Source: Nematopogon swammerdamellus (Eukaryota > Arthropoda > Insecta > Lepidoptera > Adelidae). Taken from it: 64,000 bases of DNA. This document shows positions 45,501 to 56,911 of the stretch, one piece after another. Positions within the stretch are counted from its first letter, which is position 1; every line of letters starts with the position of its first letter. The stretch covers positions 16,485,523 to 16,549,522 of the forward strand of contig OX336342.1 in the NCBI GenBank assembly GCA_946902875.1, given 5' to 3'. The notes beneath the pieces are model-generated. The model was not told the DNA's origin. It saw only the letters and a list, made by a program, of their open reading frames with translations, and made no database searches. The translations under genes were made by a program, and so were the position numbers.

Positions 45501-45954
45501 CACAAGTAGATATAGCATTCGTCCTCCAAACCCAGCGAAAACCCATAAAAGAGTAAAGTCTATTGTATTGTTGATTTGCAGAGCGATATTTTTCAATTAT
45601 GTTAAACTGAACTTTACTGAAGCAGACATAAGCTGCTTTTAACTGGATTTAGAGGTGAAACATGTTTCGAGCGTTGAAAATAAAGACAATACACGCGTGG
45701 GTTGGGTGCCCGTGCTCTCGTGAGCCACGCAGGCACGTTTGACTACTATCACGCTTTAATCTGACTGAAAGCCTCCGGATATAAACGCAGTAAAACAAAA
45801 AACGTGATTGATTCCATTCGGTTCTGCGTCGTCATGAACTGCTTACAGAGTATTACTGAGCAAACTCGGCCTGTGTAGAAACATAAAGCTATTGGCTGAG
45901 CGGTGAGGGTATTATCTCTGATGTGAGAGGCATGCGCTCAATACCCACCGTTTT
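45501..45954. other. Anonymous sequence
   Basis: Nothing recognisable between two repeat L copies. Confidence 0.5.
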
Positions 45955-46232
45955 TAGGGTTCCGTATCCTGTACGGAAGCGTATTACTAAGCCTGTCTGT
46001 CCGTCTGTCTGTCCGATGGCTGTATCTGTGGAACCGTAATAGCTAGCCGGTTGAAATTTTCACAGAATATGTGTTATTTTGACGGATATACGAGTAACAA
46101 CAAATAATAAAAAAAAATAAGGTGAACAATTTAGGGGGGTCCCCACCCCATACAACAATCGTGTTTTTTAAACTTTTTTTTGTGGTGCGGAAACCTCGCG
46201 CAACCCGCGAGTTCGACTCGCACTTGGCCGTT
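45955..46232 (+). repeat. Lepidopteran repeat L, near-complete copy
   Basis: It runs from tttagggttccgtatcctg through attactaagcctgtctgtcc, gaaattttcacagaatatgt and ends gagttcgactcgcacttggc. This non-coding repeat is very common in Lepidoptera; its mobility class is unclear to me. Confidence 0.7.
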
Positions 46233-46612
46233 TTTTAGGGTTACGTATCCCGTACGGGACCCTATTACTAAGCCTACGCTGTCTGTCTATCTGTCTGTCC
46301 GTCCGTCCGACTGTCCGAGGGCTGTATCTCTTGAACAGTAATAGGTAGTCCGTTGAAATTTTCACAGAATATGTGTTATTATGGCCGATATAACACGAAA
46401 TAAGAAAAAGTAAAAAATTCACGGGGGTTCCCATAGAAGAAACTAAAAAGTATATGTGCGCGCGCCATCTCCCGAATTTCAACGGGCTACCTATTACGGT
46501 TCAAGAGATACAGCCCTCGGACAGACGGATGGACGGATGGACAGACAGACAGACAGACAGACGGCGTAGGCTTAGTAATAGGGTCCCGTACGACGAATAC
46601 GGAACCCTAAAA
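46233..46612. repeat. Repeat L foldback: two copies head to head
   Basis: The left arm starts tagggttacgtatcccgta and the right arm ends aatacggaaccctaaaaa. The arms are about 130 bases each and include the (GTCT/AGAC) tract and tacctattacggttcaaga. The centre contains ttcacgggggttcccata. The short frames here (46168-46482, 46454-46729) are products of the repeat and not genes. Confidence 0.75.
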
Positions 46613-46746
46613 AAGCAAGTTACGAAGAGATCAATCGCTATTTTCGCCGTTTCACCCGATTTTCATGCAATGCGATGTTATATCCGGACCGGGTTTACCC
46701 TTACCTATAATGTAAAAATATTAATATGAGTATAACCATTAGATTT

Positions 46747-47136
46747 GTCAGCCTCAATAGCTGAGTGTTGCAGACAGTCGACTGTCGCTATTGATTGTTA
46801 AGCAACGCTGGGCCTGTCAGTACTTGGATGGGTGACCGCTCCACCGTTGGAGGCTGACCGTGGTTCGGATTTCACGTAAAACTGTAGGTCCCTTCCCTTC
46901 TTACCTTACTAGGTGGTAGGGTTCAACCCGCTTGGGTTGGTACCACCGCACTGAATGAAACGTCGGTCGAAACGGCTACGTGAATAGTTTGTGTTTCCGT
47001 CCAGTTCAGTGTAGTCGGCACGACCGAAGGGAAGCACTGACATGACACCTAGTTCACCCGGTGTTATGGGCTGACATCGCGGATGTTTTAGCTGATGTAG
47101 CCAACCGTGTCAATTTCCATAAAAAAACCAAAAAAT
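46747..47136 (+). mobile_element. SINE S, full-length copy
   Basis: Head GTCAGCCTCAATAGCTGAG, then the best-preserved 5S block of all: gttaagcaacgctgggcc, gtcagtacttggatgggtga. B-box-like GGTTCGGATTTC follows. Tail gtgtcaatttccataaaaaa. The 5S-like part covers about 50 bases. Confidence 0.88.
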
Positions 47137-47302
47137 ACCACACAATTATAATGTCAAGTAGGTATTTATGGGAGCCCTGTAAAATAATTTTAACGTATAC
47201 AACAATAGGGCGACTTTTGAGTGCAGTAACGAAGGGAGTCGACCTCGTCAGCAGGCAATTAGTGTCCGGTCACGTGACTGAGGGATCGCTACTTGGGGGT
47301 GA

Positions 47303-47670
47303 TTTTTTTTTTAATGGAAACTGACACGGTTGCCTACATCACCTACAACGTCCGTGATGTCAGCCCATAACACCGGGTGAACTAGGTGCCATGTCAGTGC
47401 TTCCCCCTTTGATCGTGCCGGCTACACTGAACTGATCGGAAAACACAAACTATTTACATAGCCGTTTAGACCGACGTTTCATTCAGTGCGGTGGTACCAA
47501 CCCGGGCGGGATAAACCCTACCACCAAGTAAGATTAGGAGGGAAGGGACCTACAGTTTTACGAGGAATCCGAACCTCGGTCAGCCTCCAACGGTCAGCGG
47601 TCACCCATCCAAGAACTGACCGCACCCAGCGACAGTTGACTGTCTGCACCACTGAGCTATCGAGGCTGAC
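47303..47670 (-). mobile_element. SINE S, full-length copy, inverted relative to its neighbour
   Basis: T run at 47303-47312, body and head complete, ending at gctatcgaggctgac. It faces the copy at 46747-47136 tail to tail across about 166 bp, so a read-through RNA would form a long duplex. Confidence 0.88.
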
Positions 47671-47834
47671 AAAAAGGTGTCGAGGTGATGTGATGTGAGA
47701 TTAAATTATAAATAAAGAAAGAAGTATGGGGTAGTGCAAGTGAAAGGGAGAGCGAATACATAACATACGTAATTTTTTTTGTTAAATGCACCTAAATATA
47801 ACACCATAAAGTACATGTACGCGGCCGTAAATAA

Positions 47835-47954
47835 TGTACATCGAGCTTTAGAAAGAGACAATCCGGTTGTAGAGCGCTGTCATTGTCGCACAGAGACGTG
47901 CGACTGCGACGAAACTCTACAACTGGGTGGTCTCTTTCTAAAACTCGATGTACA
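47835..47954. repeat. 120-bp hairpin
   Basis: TGTACATCGAG at 47835 is inverted at 47944-47954. Pairing continues through TTTAGAAAGAGAC/GTCTCTTTCTAAA, TTGTAGAG/CTCTACAA and GTCGCA/TGCGAC. Only a few bulges occur. Confidence 0.8.
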
Positions 47955-47980
47955 AGTAATGTATTTATACAATACGTATA

Positions 47981-48129
47981 TTAAAAAGTCAAAAATAATT
48001 TCCGTTTACCACAAAGGAGTCGGGGGACCGCTAAGTAAATTCCCACGCAGCTCTGAGTTTTTATATTTTATTTACTTAGCGGTCCCCCGACTTCTTTGCG
48101 GTAAACGGGAATTATTTTTGACTTTTTAA
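47981..48129. repeat. 149-bp hairpin with about 58-base arms
   Basis: TTAAAAAGTCAAAAATAATT at 47981 pairs with the same sequence inverted at 48110-48129, continuing through ccgtttacc and gtcgggggaccgctaagtaa. Loop is about 30 bases. It begins only 26 bases after the previous hairpin. Confidence 0.85.
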
Positions 48130-48430
48130 GGGTCGGGGTTTTTGAAATTTGTAATAAAACTTTTAGTTCAAGCTTTTAAAAAAAAACCGCATGCAAATCG
48201 GTCCACTTTTTCAGATAATAAATTTTTTGATTACTTAATTACTTGCTTACTTGATTACAAACATAGCGAAGATCTATCCAGATTAAACAAGCTTCCTAAT
48301 AAAAAAAACCGCATCCAAATCGGTCCATCCGTTTGGGAGCTACGATGCCACAGGCAGACACACCCTTACACACATACACACACGTCAAACTTATAACACC
48401 CTCCGTTTTTTTCGTCGGGGTTAAAAATAC
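48130..48430 (+). repeat. Insect dispersed repeat D (accgcatccaaatcggtcc)
   Basis: The phrase aaccgcatgcaaatcggtcc occurs at about 48185 and again at 48307, followed by gagctacgatgccacaggca, an (ACAC) tract and cgtcggggttaaaaata. This is a familiar non-coding insect repeat. It abuts the preceding hairpin, which shares the gggtcggggttt edge. Confidence 0.6.
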
Positions 48431-48552
48431 AAACACCATAAACATACACATGTATAGAAAGTAAATACATACTTACAAACAATACATATTAGAGCACACA
48501 AACTGTATACATTTATCACAATACAATTTTATTTTATCAGTTATATATAATA

Positions 48553-48949
48553 GACAGCCTCGGTAGCTCAGTGGTGCGGTCGGTCTACTGTCGGTCGGAT
48601 CATAAGCACACCTGGCCGCGGTCAGTGGATGGATGGGTAACCGCTCGACCGTTGGAGGCTGACCGTGTTTCGAATTCCACGTAAAACTACAACTTTACGT
48701 GGAATAAGTGTCTCTTCCCTTCTTACCTTGGTAGGCTTTAACCCGTCCGGGTTGGTAGCACCGCACTGAATGAAAGGTCGGTTGAAACGGCTAATTAAAT
48801 AGTTCGTGTTTCCTTTACGTCCAGTTCAGTGTAGCCGGCACCACTGGTGGGAAGCACTGACATGGCACTTAGTTAACCAAGGTGTTATGGGCTGACATCT
48901 CGAATGTAGTAGGTGATGTAACCAACCGTGTCAGTTTCCATAAAAAAAA
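48553..48949 (+). mobile_element. SINE S, full-length copy
   Basis: Head GACAGCCTCGGTAGCTCAG, a diverged 5S block (cggtcagtggatggatgggt), B-box-like region gtgtttcgaattcc, and a tail ending ccataaaaaaaa. Confidence 0.85.
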
Positions 48950-49909
48950 GTCACAAACTGTGTACAGCACAATCGTGGGTACCCCGGCGCGGGTCCAGTA
49001 TTGGGCGCCGTTCGACCGGTGTGTCGAGGGTGCTCTAGGGGGCAGGAGCGGACTCGAGAGGTGCTCCAGTCGACCCGGAGTCCCTCCTGCCCTCTCTAGA
49101 TATAGTTTCACTTGTTCAACGCTCTCTCGGTTATTATGTAACGAGCTAGCGAGTTTTGGGACAGATTTTATGTTTTAAGTATGTGTATTGTTTTTTTAAT
49201 GTTATAGGATTATTTTTATTACGTGGCTGAGCCATTGACTTATATATTAGCTCGGTAGCGAAGCCTTAGACACAGACAATCACCCACGAGAAAGTCGAAT
49301 CAATTCGGCTTGTAGATGAACAAACGGGTACCTGCTTTGAAAACTCCTATTGTATTCTGTTGCATTACACTTTTGTTTGTATTGTTATTGTTTATTGATT
49401 ATTCATATGGCAGTTAGACTGCACTCGAACTTGTCACAATTTGTTCTATCCGGTTCGATTACAGCCACGAAGAAGAACCGACAAGAAACTTCGCAGGGTA
49501 TTTTTTTTTACATATGATTTTTTACATATGGGATACAAGACGTACTTTAGTGACTAGTCACAACACCGCTTACAGTCCATCGAAAACACAGCTTGAGAGC
49601 AAGATTAACAATTTTGCTGAGAGTTCTGACTACAAAGACTTACTTATTAATTAAGTGTATCAGGTGTAAAGAGCCTTTGTCAAACCTTTGAAAGAAATAC
49701 AATTTGTATTTATAACTTAGCTTGTTATCCGTCGTGAAAACACAGATGTTCTGTTGTTAGAAAATTTAACGACTTTACTCACTTTCGTCTGCGAGCTATT
49801 TGTATGCCGAGTATAGTGCCTGAAAACCACTCCATCTACGCTAAAACTATTTAAAACCATCATGTTAAACTTTTTCCCAGCTAAGGTTATACTATTGTTC
49901 AGGGCTTTT
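48950..49909. other. Anonymous sequence
   Basis: GC-rich patch at 48975-49095, then AT-rich sequence. No gene or familiar repeat. Confidence 0.5.
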
Positions 49910-50342
49910 CAACCTTTTTTATTAACTGGCACACCTTTTTCATTTACGAAAATTTCACCGCACCCCACATTTATATTCATAAAGAGAGCATATGAAATTT
50001 AGAAAACTAAAATCTATTGGCGACTTCGTACCTACGTAATGTACGCTGTATTTAAAGTATTTATCAGTGAAAACTCTCATTTTAACTGAGGATGTCAATA
50101 ATGTTCTCAACACTTCCCTGCGAACTCGCATTTAATTTGTCGAGGTGTTCAAACAAATCAGTCAGAAAATGTCATTGTGAATTATTTATCTATAGATATA
50201 GAAGATAGACGAAAAATTATGCTTGCTCTTTTCTTCCGCGGTTTTCATACAAATTTTGAATTGAGTTACTTATAATTCGCGGCACACCTGGATGTCACTC
50301 GCGGCACATCAGTATGCCGCGAATACCGGTTGAAAACCCCTG
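49910..50342. mobile_element. Non-autonomous hAT-like element
   Basis: CAGGGCTTTTCAACC at the left is inverted as GGTTGAAAACCCCTG at the right; this terminus is typical of hAT (Charlie-type) elements. The flanking octamers CTATTGTT and CTGTAGTT agree at six of eight positions, consistent with an aged 8-bp target duplication. It is 433 bp long and carries subterminal cggcacac/gcggcacat motifs. No transposase. Confidence 0.75.
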
Positions 50343-50607
50343 CTGTAGTTTGTAGGCACCACAGAACATTTGATTTGGTTAGAGAGGAAACGGAGGCGTG
50401 GTCGGAGCACCGCAAGTAAGTAAAGTTACTTCAATAAGTAATAAAAGTACTTCATACTAGGCACGAGATCGCACGTCTCAGTGCAGACGTTCAGCTGCAG
50501 TAGAATTACTTTTATCGTAGTTCGGACTAAAATGTCTTTAACCACGCCCGTTCCACGGCCCTTGCAGCTGCTCGTTATTCCGTGGTAGGGACTAAACATT
50601 ATAACTT
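50343..50607. other. Anonymous spacer
   Basis: No recognised feature. Confidence 0.5.
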
Positions 50608-50994
50608 GTCAGCCTCAATAGCTCAGTGGTGCAGTGGTCAACTGTCGCTATTGAATGTTAAGCAACGCTGGGTGCGGTCAGTACTTGGATGGGTGACCGC
50701 TGACCGTTGGAGGCTGACGGTGGTTCGGATTCCTCGTAAAACTGTAGGTCCCTTCCCTCCTAATCTTACTTGGTGGTAGGGTTTAACCCGCCCGGGTTGG
50801 TACCATCGCACTGAATGAAACGTCGGTCTAAACGGCTATGTAAATAGTTTGTGTTTTCCGACCAGTTCAGTGTAGCCGGCACGATCAAAGGGGAAAGCAC
50901 TGACATGGCACCTTGTTCACCCGGTGTTATGGGCTGACATCACGGACGTTGTAAGTGATGTAGCCAACCGTGTCAGTTTCCATAAAAAAAAAAA
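50608..50994 (+). mobile_element. SINE S, full-length copy
   Basis: Head GTCAGCCTCAATAGCTCAG, 5S block gttaagcaacgctgggtg and cggtcagtacttggatgggt, GGTTCGGATTCC B box, and an A-run tail. It is very close to the minus-strand copy at 47303-47670, sharing tacttggtggtagggttta-like body sequence. Confidence 0.88.
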
Positions 50995-51736
50995 CTTTAA
51001 GTTCCCACTAAGTATACTTGCTGTACTCAGCCAGCAGAGCATGTGAATATGTAGCCCACAATATTGAGTTATTATTACTCTTGTGTACAAGGTACTTAGG
51101 TACGCTACTTAGTATGGAGAGAGCGTGCAGTATTAAATTATAATATTTTGTAGCGCTGCACTAAGGCAACTCGCGTCGTAGCTCCGACTGCAATTTTCAT
51201 TTCCCTGCTCTGTTTGCACCCGGCTCCTGGCTAACAATGCGAAAAACACTCCTCCTTAAACACGAACACGTTGCCCATTACAGTCTCCCTGAACGCAAGT
51301 GAACAGGCGAGCACAACCAAAAATGTACGGTATTACATTAGAGGCAAAGTATACAATCCATTGAGACAGTGCGATACATAAGTTAAGAGTAGCTTAGTGG
51401 GTATTAGTTGAAAAGTGTGAAAAGTTTTAACTGTTTTCCATTTCTTACTTCGTAAAGAGGCTCTAAGTGATATTTACACGATTCGAATTGCTTTGGGTGT
51501 ACTTGGGCAAAGGGTAGAACTCAAGAGTGTCTGGTAAATCGGCTCTTGAAGGTTATGTCGAACTTAACAAGGACCTTCATTTCGAATATTTTCAGGTAGC
51601 CTCGAGCATGTTCGGTGTGCACATTTTATTAACTTTCATACAATAAATTAAATTATTGAGAAAAACGGCGAGAAACATTTTAATTGCATAGTATTTATAT
51701 TCCAACATCTCAATCATTGCACATATAGATATTATC
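50995..51736. other. Anonymous sequence
   Basis: No supported feature. Confidence 0.5.
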
Positions 51737-51960
51737 ATGGACGCTGCACGGAGGAACTTTCATCCCTTATTCCTTGCCATCGAACTTATCTCCGCCACAC
51801 TCGTCGCAGAGAAACTGAACACCCTTTTGTTGTTGACCTTGGACTTTTGAGGACTCATCGGTTCTCCAAATAGTTCCTCTGTCGCACCGCTAGGGTGTGG
51901 CATTGTCTATCGGCGAGTGTGTGTCGCGATACTTTTAGCCTGGAAGTCTTCAACTGTATA
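51737..51960 (+). pseudogene. CR1/Jockey-like LINE C-terminal fragment
   Basis: Its bases follow 9640-9830 closely (atcatggacgctgc, cccttattccttgcc, ctcgtcgcagagaaac, ctgtcgcaccgctagggtgt, cggcgagtgt). A stretch of about 30 bases after ctgaacaccc is extra. No open frame survives. Confidence 0.7.
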
Positions 51961-51964
51961 CGAA

Positions 51965-52001
51965 GTTAAGTTTTATGCGCTAGAAGCGCATAATACTTAA
52001 C
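51965..52001. repeat. Short hairpin (gttaagttttatgcgc)
   Basis: GTTAAGTTTTATGCGC and GCGCATAATACTTAAC pair around a five-base loop with one mismatch. A second small hairpin (cggcgcc / agcgccgccg) follows near 52023. Confidence 0.7.
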
Positions 52002-52759
52002 GTAACCATGGTAACCGAAACGCGGCGCCACTAAGCGCCGCCGTGTTCGATTGGTCATCGATCAGTCATTTTTTCTTGACAGCCTCGATTTTTCTAACAC
52101 TCGGTTTCAGTATTGCAGAGATGCAATATTGCGTCTTTAGGTTCAGTGGCCGGTTGTTTCAACACATATCAATCCCGATAGTTATTATAGAAGCGTAACT
52201 TCATTCGCGTTATAAATTATCCCGGCAACCAGAGCGTGAGTAATTCTATATTTCAGCGGGATGAGCCTGGCCGGCCGCGCATCGTCTAGCTAGCGTTCCC
52301 TCCGCTCGCGCCCCCGCGGTCGCCATACGGGACTGAAAAACATCATTAGCGGTCGGTGGGGTAGTAGGCGGGCGGGTAATGCACCGCGTGCAGAAATAAT
52401 TGATACATTAACATCACTGCAGGAATTTACGCTCGAAAATATTGGCATGAATTCATATTTGGAACGGATGGAAGTTAATGTGGCGTGAGCGGATTAGAAT
52501 GTCATACAAATTTTATTATTAATTGTAGGCTGGCGGCTGGATACAAGGTAAAATTCTGCTGTTTTTGATGTTGAGAGATGTACAGATGTGTACATCAATA
52601 TTATTCACCGGGCATATTCAGTTTTATTATTGAAGATCATTAGTGAAGTACAGTATTGAAGATCTATCAGGGCAGATCGGTAGTATTTTTCTTAAAACGC
52701 GATATTATTAACTGCATTCAACAGAAAAATATCATGGACATGACTCTGAAGCTTGCCAT
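52002..52759. other. Anonymous, with GC-rich patch at 52265-52380
   Basis: The GC-rich patch (ggccggccgcgcatcg, gctcgcgcccccgcggtc) contrasts with its AT-rich surroundings. No gene model. Confidence 0.5.
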
Positions 52760-53086
52760 GTCAGCATCCGCGGCTCGGTGGTGCAATAGATCGACATGAT
52801 CTTTAAATTAAGCTCACCCGGGCGTGGCCATGGATGGGCGAGCGTTCGACTGTCGAAACTGACTGTGGTTCGGATCCCATGTAAAACTGTAGGTTATTTC
52901 CTTTACCCTACTAGTTGGTAGGGTTTAACCCGGCCCGATTGATACCACCGAACTGAATGAAAGGCCGGACGAAGCGGGTTTAAGTAACTAGTTCGTGTTT
53001 TCAGTCCAATTCAGTGTAACCGGCACACTCAAATGAAGAACTGACATGGTGATCGAGTCGATCATGTCAGGATTCACAAAAAAAAA
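52760..53086 (+). mobile_element. SINE S, old diverged copy
   Basis: The same order of blocks can be followed (GTCAGCATCCGCGGCTCGG, gtggttcggatcccatgtaa, tggtagggtttaacccggcc, aattcagtgtaaccggcaca), but with many changes and a shortened tail. The 5S segment is hardly recognisable. Confidence 0.7.
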
Positions 53087-54486
53087 TAATGTATACATAT
53101 ACGTACGGGTGTCCCAGTTCGACTGGATTTGCTTACCACCACGGGATTGCTCGTTGAATAAGCTTCGAAAAAACGGAGTAAAATTTTTTCTAGGACTAGG
53201 ACTAGAACTCAATTTCCGACTTACGACATAGTTTTGGCGACCCTTTTTTAACGCATGAAACCTCGATTATCTCGAAAAGTACTAGTAGGTACTAGAAAAT
53301 TTTTTACTGATTTTTTTAACCTTATTAAATAAGGAATCCTCTGGTGGTAGGTAGATCTCGTCGAACTGGGACACTCAACTGGGTATATTGAAGGAAATGT
53401 ATCACATGTTCTATTTCATGTTGGTACTTATGCAACATAATGCCCTTTTCAGTAGGTAGTCATTTATTTATTCGACTCACGCAGAGAAAATTACACCAGA
53501 TATTCGTATTGTATTAAAAAGGTCGATACCTTTGCTTTCAAAGTATAAAAAAAACATAAGTACATCGAGCATAATCTCTCAATCGGTTTCTTATTCCCGA
53601 ACACCTGCTATCTTTGTTGTAAATTTTCCCGAGATTCGTTTAGGGATCAATAATCGTCGGGCATTAGTCGCGCAGGGTTCCGTGGTGCCATCAATCATGT
53701 CGCGTCTCGCCATCGCGGCAGATGTGCGATCAATCGACACGGTCGTCCGGAAATTAATAATTTAGGCGGGAAGGGGGCGGGGCGGGGCGGGACGGCACTT
53801 CCGGTCGCCGGATTAACGTCGAAGCTCACTTCCGGCGTTAGTATCGCCGTCTCGGTGATAGGCAATCGGACGGCGCATTAGCGATAGCCTCCGAACGGGG
53901 ATGTTTAATGTGTTTTTAGTGGGGAAATCAGCGGCGCGAGGGGATTCGTTCTAGCGGACTATAGAGACAAGATTAATGCTGTAATGATGACAGACGGTGA
54001 CCGAATTGTGACCAAATGAAAAACGAAATGGTGGCCAGATGTGAATGTGAGGACTGGGCGTTACTGGGCCAGAATATGAACGCAATAAAGCGTCATAATG
54101 TTGAGATTATTGCCAACTTATTGCAGCAGTTAAGGTGAGAATATGTACCAGAACGGGCGTTTGGCCAATTTAATCAGCTCACTTGCGAGTACACGTGGGT
54201 CGCCGACTGCCCTTCTGAGATGATTGCTTCTGTACCCAACCTTTATCCAGATCTGCCCATTAACGGTCTAGGTACTGAGATTTAACGTGGAGACAACATA
54301 ACGAACAGGCACCTTCCTATTAATATTTTCCTAATGAAATTAGTTCATGAAATAAGTACAATTTTTTTTGGTCGTTATATATATTGATGATAGATTAACT
54401 TACAAAATATTGTATGAAGGTGCTAATGATTCGATTATAATGTATTTCGCATTATAATTGAATAATTCGTTTATAGTTATTATCTG
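53087..54486. other. Anonymous, with GC-rich patch at 53763-53905
   Basis: ggcggggcggggcgggacgg at about 53775 and paired cacttccgg motifs at 53796 and 53826 stand out. A frame of 77 codons (53532-53765) has no motif. No gene is claimed. Confidence 0.5.
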
Positions 54487-54665
54487 GCCAGGAAAACGGG
54501 AGTGTGGGAAGACCACCCGCCAGGTGGGTCGACGTCATCAAATGCGTCGGCGGAAAGCAGTGGTTCCGTACCGTTGAAGGCCGGGAGGGCTAGAGGAAAA
54601 TTGGAGAGGCGTATGTCCAGCAGTGGACGCTTACACGCTGACTGACTGACTGACTGACTGACTAG
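54487..54665 (+). pseudogene. RTE-clade LINE 3' end with (TGAC)n tail
   Basis: The sequence parallels 14223-14390 (gtgggaagaccacccgccag, gtcggcggaaagcagtggtt, gagaggcgtatgtccagcag). An in-frame stop occurs where the other copy encodes W (gactggagg to ggctagagg). It ends in a gactgactgactgac repeat, the simple tail typical of RTE elements. Confidence 0.8.
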
Positions 54666-55106
54666 TTATTATTTACTAATATAATATTATCTACTAAATT
54701 AATATACTTAACACTTCTTAGCAAATTGATTTCATAAACAACAATAACACATTCAGGTATAAAGAGACCCTGTTAAGTGATGACGTTGTTCCGTAGGTTG
54801 ACGTTGTACCGAGGGTTCCGTACCCATTATGTGTTCCTTCTTGTTGCACAGCGAGTGCCAATCACGCGGTCGTACTCGCACGCATCTCGCGTTCGACACA
54901 GCTTATTTTATATCTACATATATATTTACTTCTTCGTATCTCTCACGTCATCTATCGGTGAGCGTTCATACTGTTGTAGTTAAAATGTTAGTTTAGTAAA
55001 TGATTTTTCGGTAGATGGCGCTCTGTCAACTTGTTATGATAACTGTAACCTCTTTATTTTTAACTTTTTGCTTTTTTTATTATTTTTTGGCATATCCACT
55101 TTAATA
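54666..55106. other. Anonymous, AT-rich
   Basis: Contains gagggttccgtacccattat near 54811, a trace of repeat L, and a gtcatctatcggtg motif near 54948. Nothing coding. Confidence 0.45.
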
Positions 55107-55470
55107 ACGCATATTCTGTTAAAATTCCAACCGGCTGCCTATTACAGTTAAAAAAATGCAACCCTCGAATGGCCAGGATGGACAGACAGACATACAGACG
55201 GCATAGGCTTAGTAGGCTTGTGTATGGATTTGTTTGCAAACAACAAAAAATTGTTTGCTGCCCAGCCTCTTGGAAAGAAGGGTGGGCCATTCTCCGCACT
55301 GAGACCTCAAGACGGTCCGCTGTACGTTGGCGCTCGGGTAGTGCTGCTCCAGCCACCCGAGCTCTTTCATGAAGTGGAGCACTCTTCTTGGTCTCTTCCA
55401 CACTCCGTGGGCAGTTCCCACGTTCCCAAGAAACTGCAGTCGTTCTTGTATATGGATACGGAACCCTAAA
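55107..55470 (-). repeat. Repeat L, broken copy
   Basis: aattccaaccggctgcctat, ggacagacagacatacagac and gcataggcttagtaggcttg are at the left; atacggaaccctaaaaatgg is at the right edge. The middle (55215-55450) is unrelated sequence, so the copy carries an insertion or is a fusion. Confidence 0.55.
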
Positions 55471-55878
55471 AATGGAATGCGCCGCCAGCGACTCGGCGGC
55501 GCCGCGAACCCGCCTCCGCCTCGATTCCAGATTACTTGAAAATGAAGCTGAAACGAGAGCAGGAAGACTTACAGGATAAGAAAGGGGGAACTCGACCGCA
55601 GAGTGAGGCGAGAACGCGCTGCTTATCTCCTCGTTTATTTCACTAGAACCTTATCAGCCCTTCCTCATCCAGCGGATTGCTAAATTCAATCTAGGGACGT
55701 CCCGGTTTAATCTTTGGCGCATTAATGGCTCTGAATTAATGAAACACTTTCTACGTAATCTATTGCCAGTGTAGGTTCAGGTGAGCGTGATGTGCGGTTT
55801 TGTCTTATGTTGCTTTTAACTGTAAGACCAGAAAATATTTTTCATCTATCCAGAAAACAACTTAGAGAATATAGGTAC
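55471..55878. other. Anonymous sequence
   Basis: GC-rich start (gccgccagcgactcggcggc) then AT-rich; no feature. Confidence 0.5.
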
Positions 55879-56073
55879 AGGCACCACCGCACTGAACGAA
55901 ACGTCGTCGGTCGAAACGGCTATGTAAATTAGGTTGTGTTTTCCGTCCAGTTCAGTGTAGCCGACATGAAATGAAGGGAAGCACTGACATGGCACCTAGT
56001 TCACCCGGTGTTATGGGCTGACATCACGGATGTTGTAGGTGATGTAGCCAAGCGTGCCAGTTTCCATAAAAAA
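55879..56073 (+). mobile_element. SINE S, 5'-truncated copy
   Basis: Starts in the body at caccaccgcactgaacgaaa and runs through the tail to ccataaaaaataaa. The Pol III head is missing. Confidence 0.8.
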
Positions 56074-56911
56074 TAAATATATGAGAAATACCGCATTAAC
56101 CGAAAAATAGCTATTGGACTAAACTTGACCGGAAGTGATGAAAACGGCCAACCGTCCGTAAATGTCAGGTAAAAAAAATCTATCGAAATCGTGAGCAATC
56201 ACGGCTGGCACGCACTGCATTTCGTTACCGCCTCGCCTGACACACGTCGTCGTTGGTTCGCACGGTAACAGAGTGGCCTACGCGAAACACTTGCAGTTCA
56301 GCCTACCAAGTACTACCATCCGTATAGACCACTACCTACAATACAATCCTACAACTTATTTCGTCCCAAACGTAATCTATCCATTTACACGATTTGCATC
56401 AAACCTCTCGTAACACGCGTGTAACGAACCGTAAGTCAGCTAATACGACAGATATACGTACATATTGTAACATTACGTACTATGTAGTATCTAAATACGC
56501 ATTTTAAAAGTAATCGGATGATAAGAAAATTGACAGGAATTTCTTCATAGTACGCAATTTGAAAATTTACGCTTTCACATTTTCGTCACGATTCTAATAA
56601 CGTCATTACGGTCAATTTGGAAGACATGATAAAACCATCATATTAGCTTTCACGGCCCGCCCGCCTAGCAGGGTTAGGGCGGCGCGGCGGGCCGCCATAC
56701 GAGACGAGACCCGCCCATCGGGTTAGACCACCGAACAGCGAATCAAGCATGCGCTCTACTGGAAGTGGCCAATAATATTTCAACTTCGTTAGATTTTACA
56801 TGAACATCAGTGACGTTAAAATGTAACGACAGTGTTCGGGAGTGTCAATACCGAACTACACTGCAAATAAAAAAAAATGCGCCTCTTTGAAGGTGGACAA
56901 AATTTATTTGT
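56074..56911. other. Anonymous sequence
   Basis: A GC-rich patch at 56655-56725 (cggcccgcccgcctagcagg). No gene. Confidence 0.5.

Noticed and set aside
44579..45546. Three minus-strand frames of 73-91 codons that might be exons
   Set aside because: The last overlaps a repeat L fragment, and the others lack splice sites at sensible places and any recognised motif.
46168..46729. Frames of 91-104 codons in the repeat L foldback
   Set aside because: They are translations of the (GTCT)n tract and its inverted copy and would be open in many copies of the repeat.
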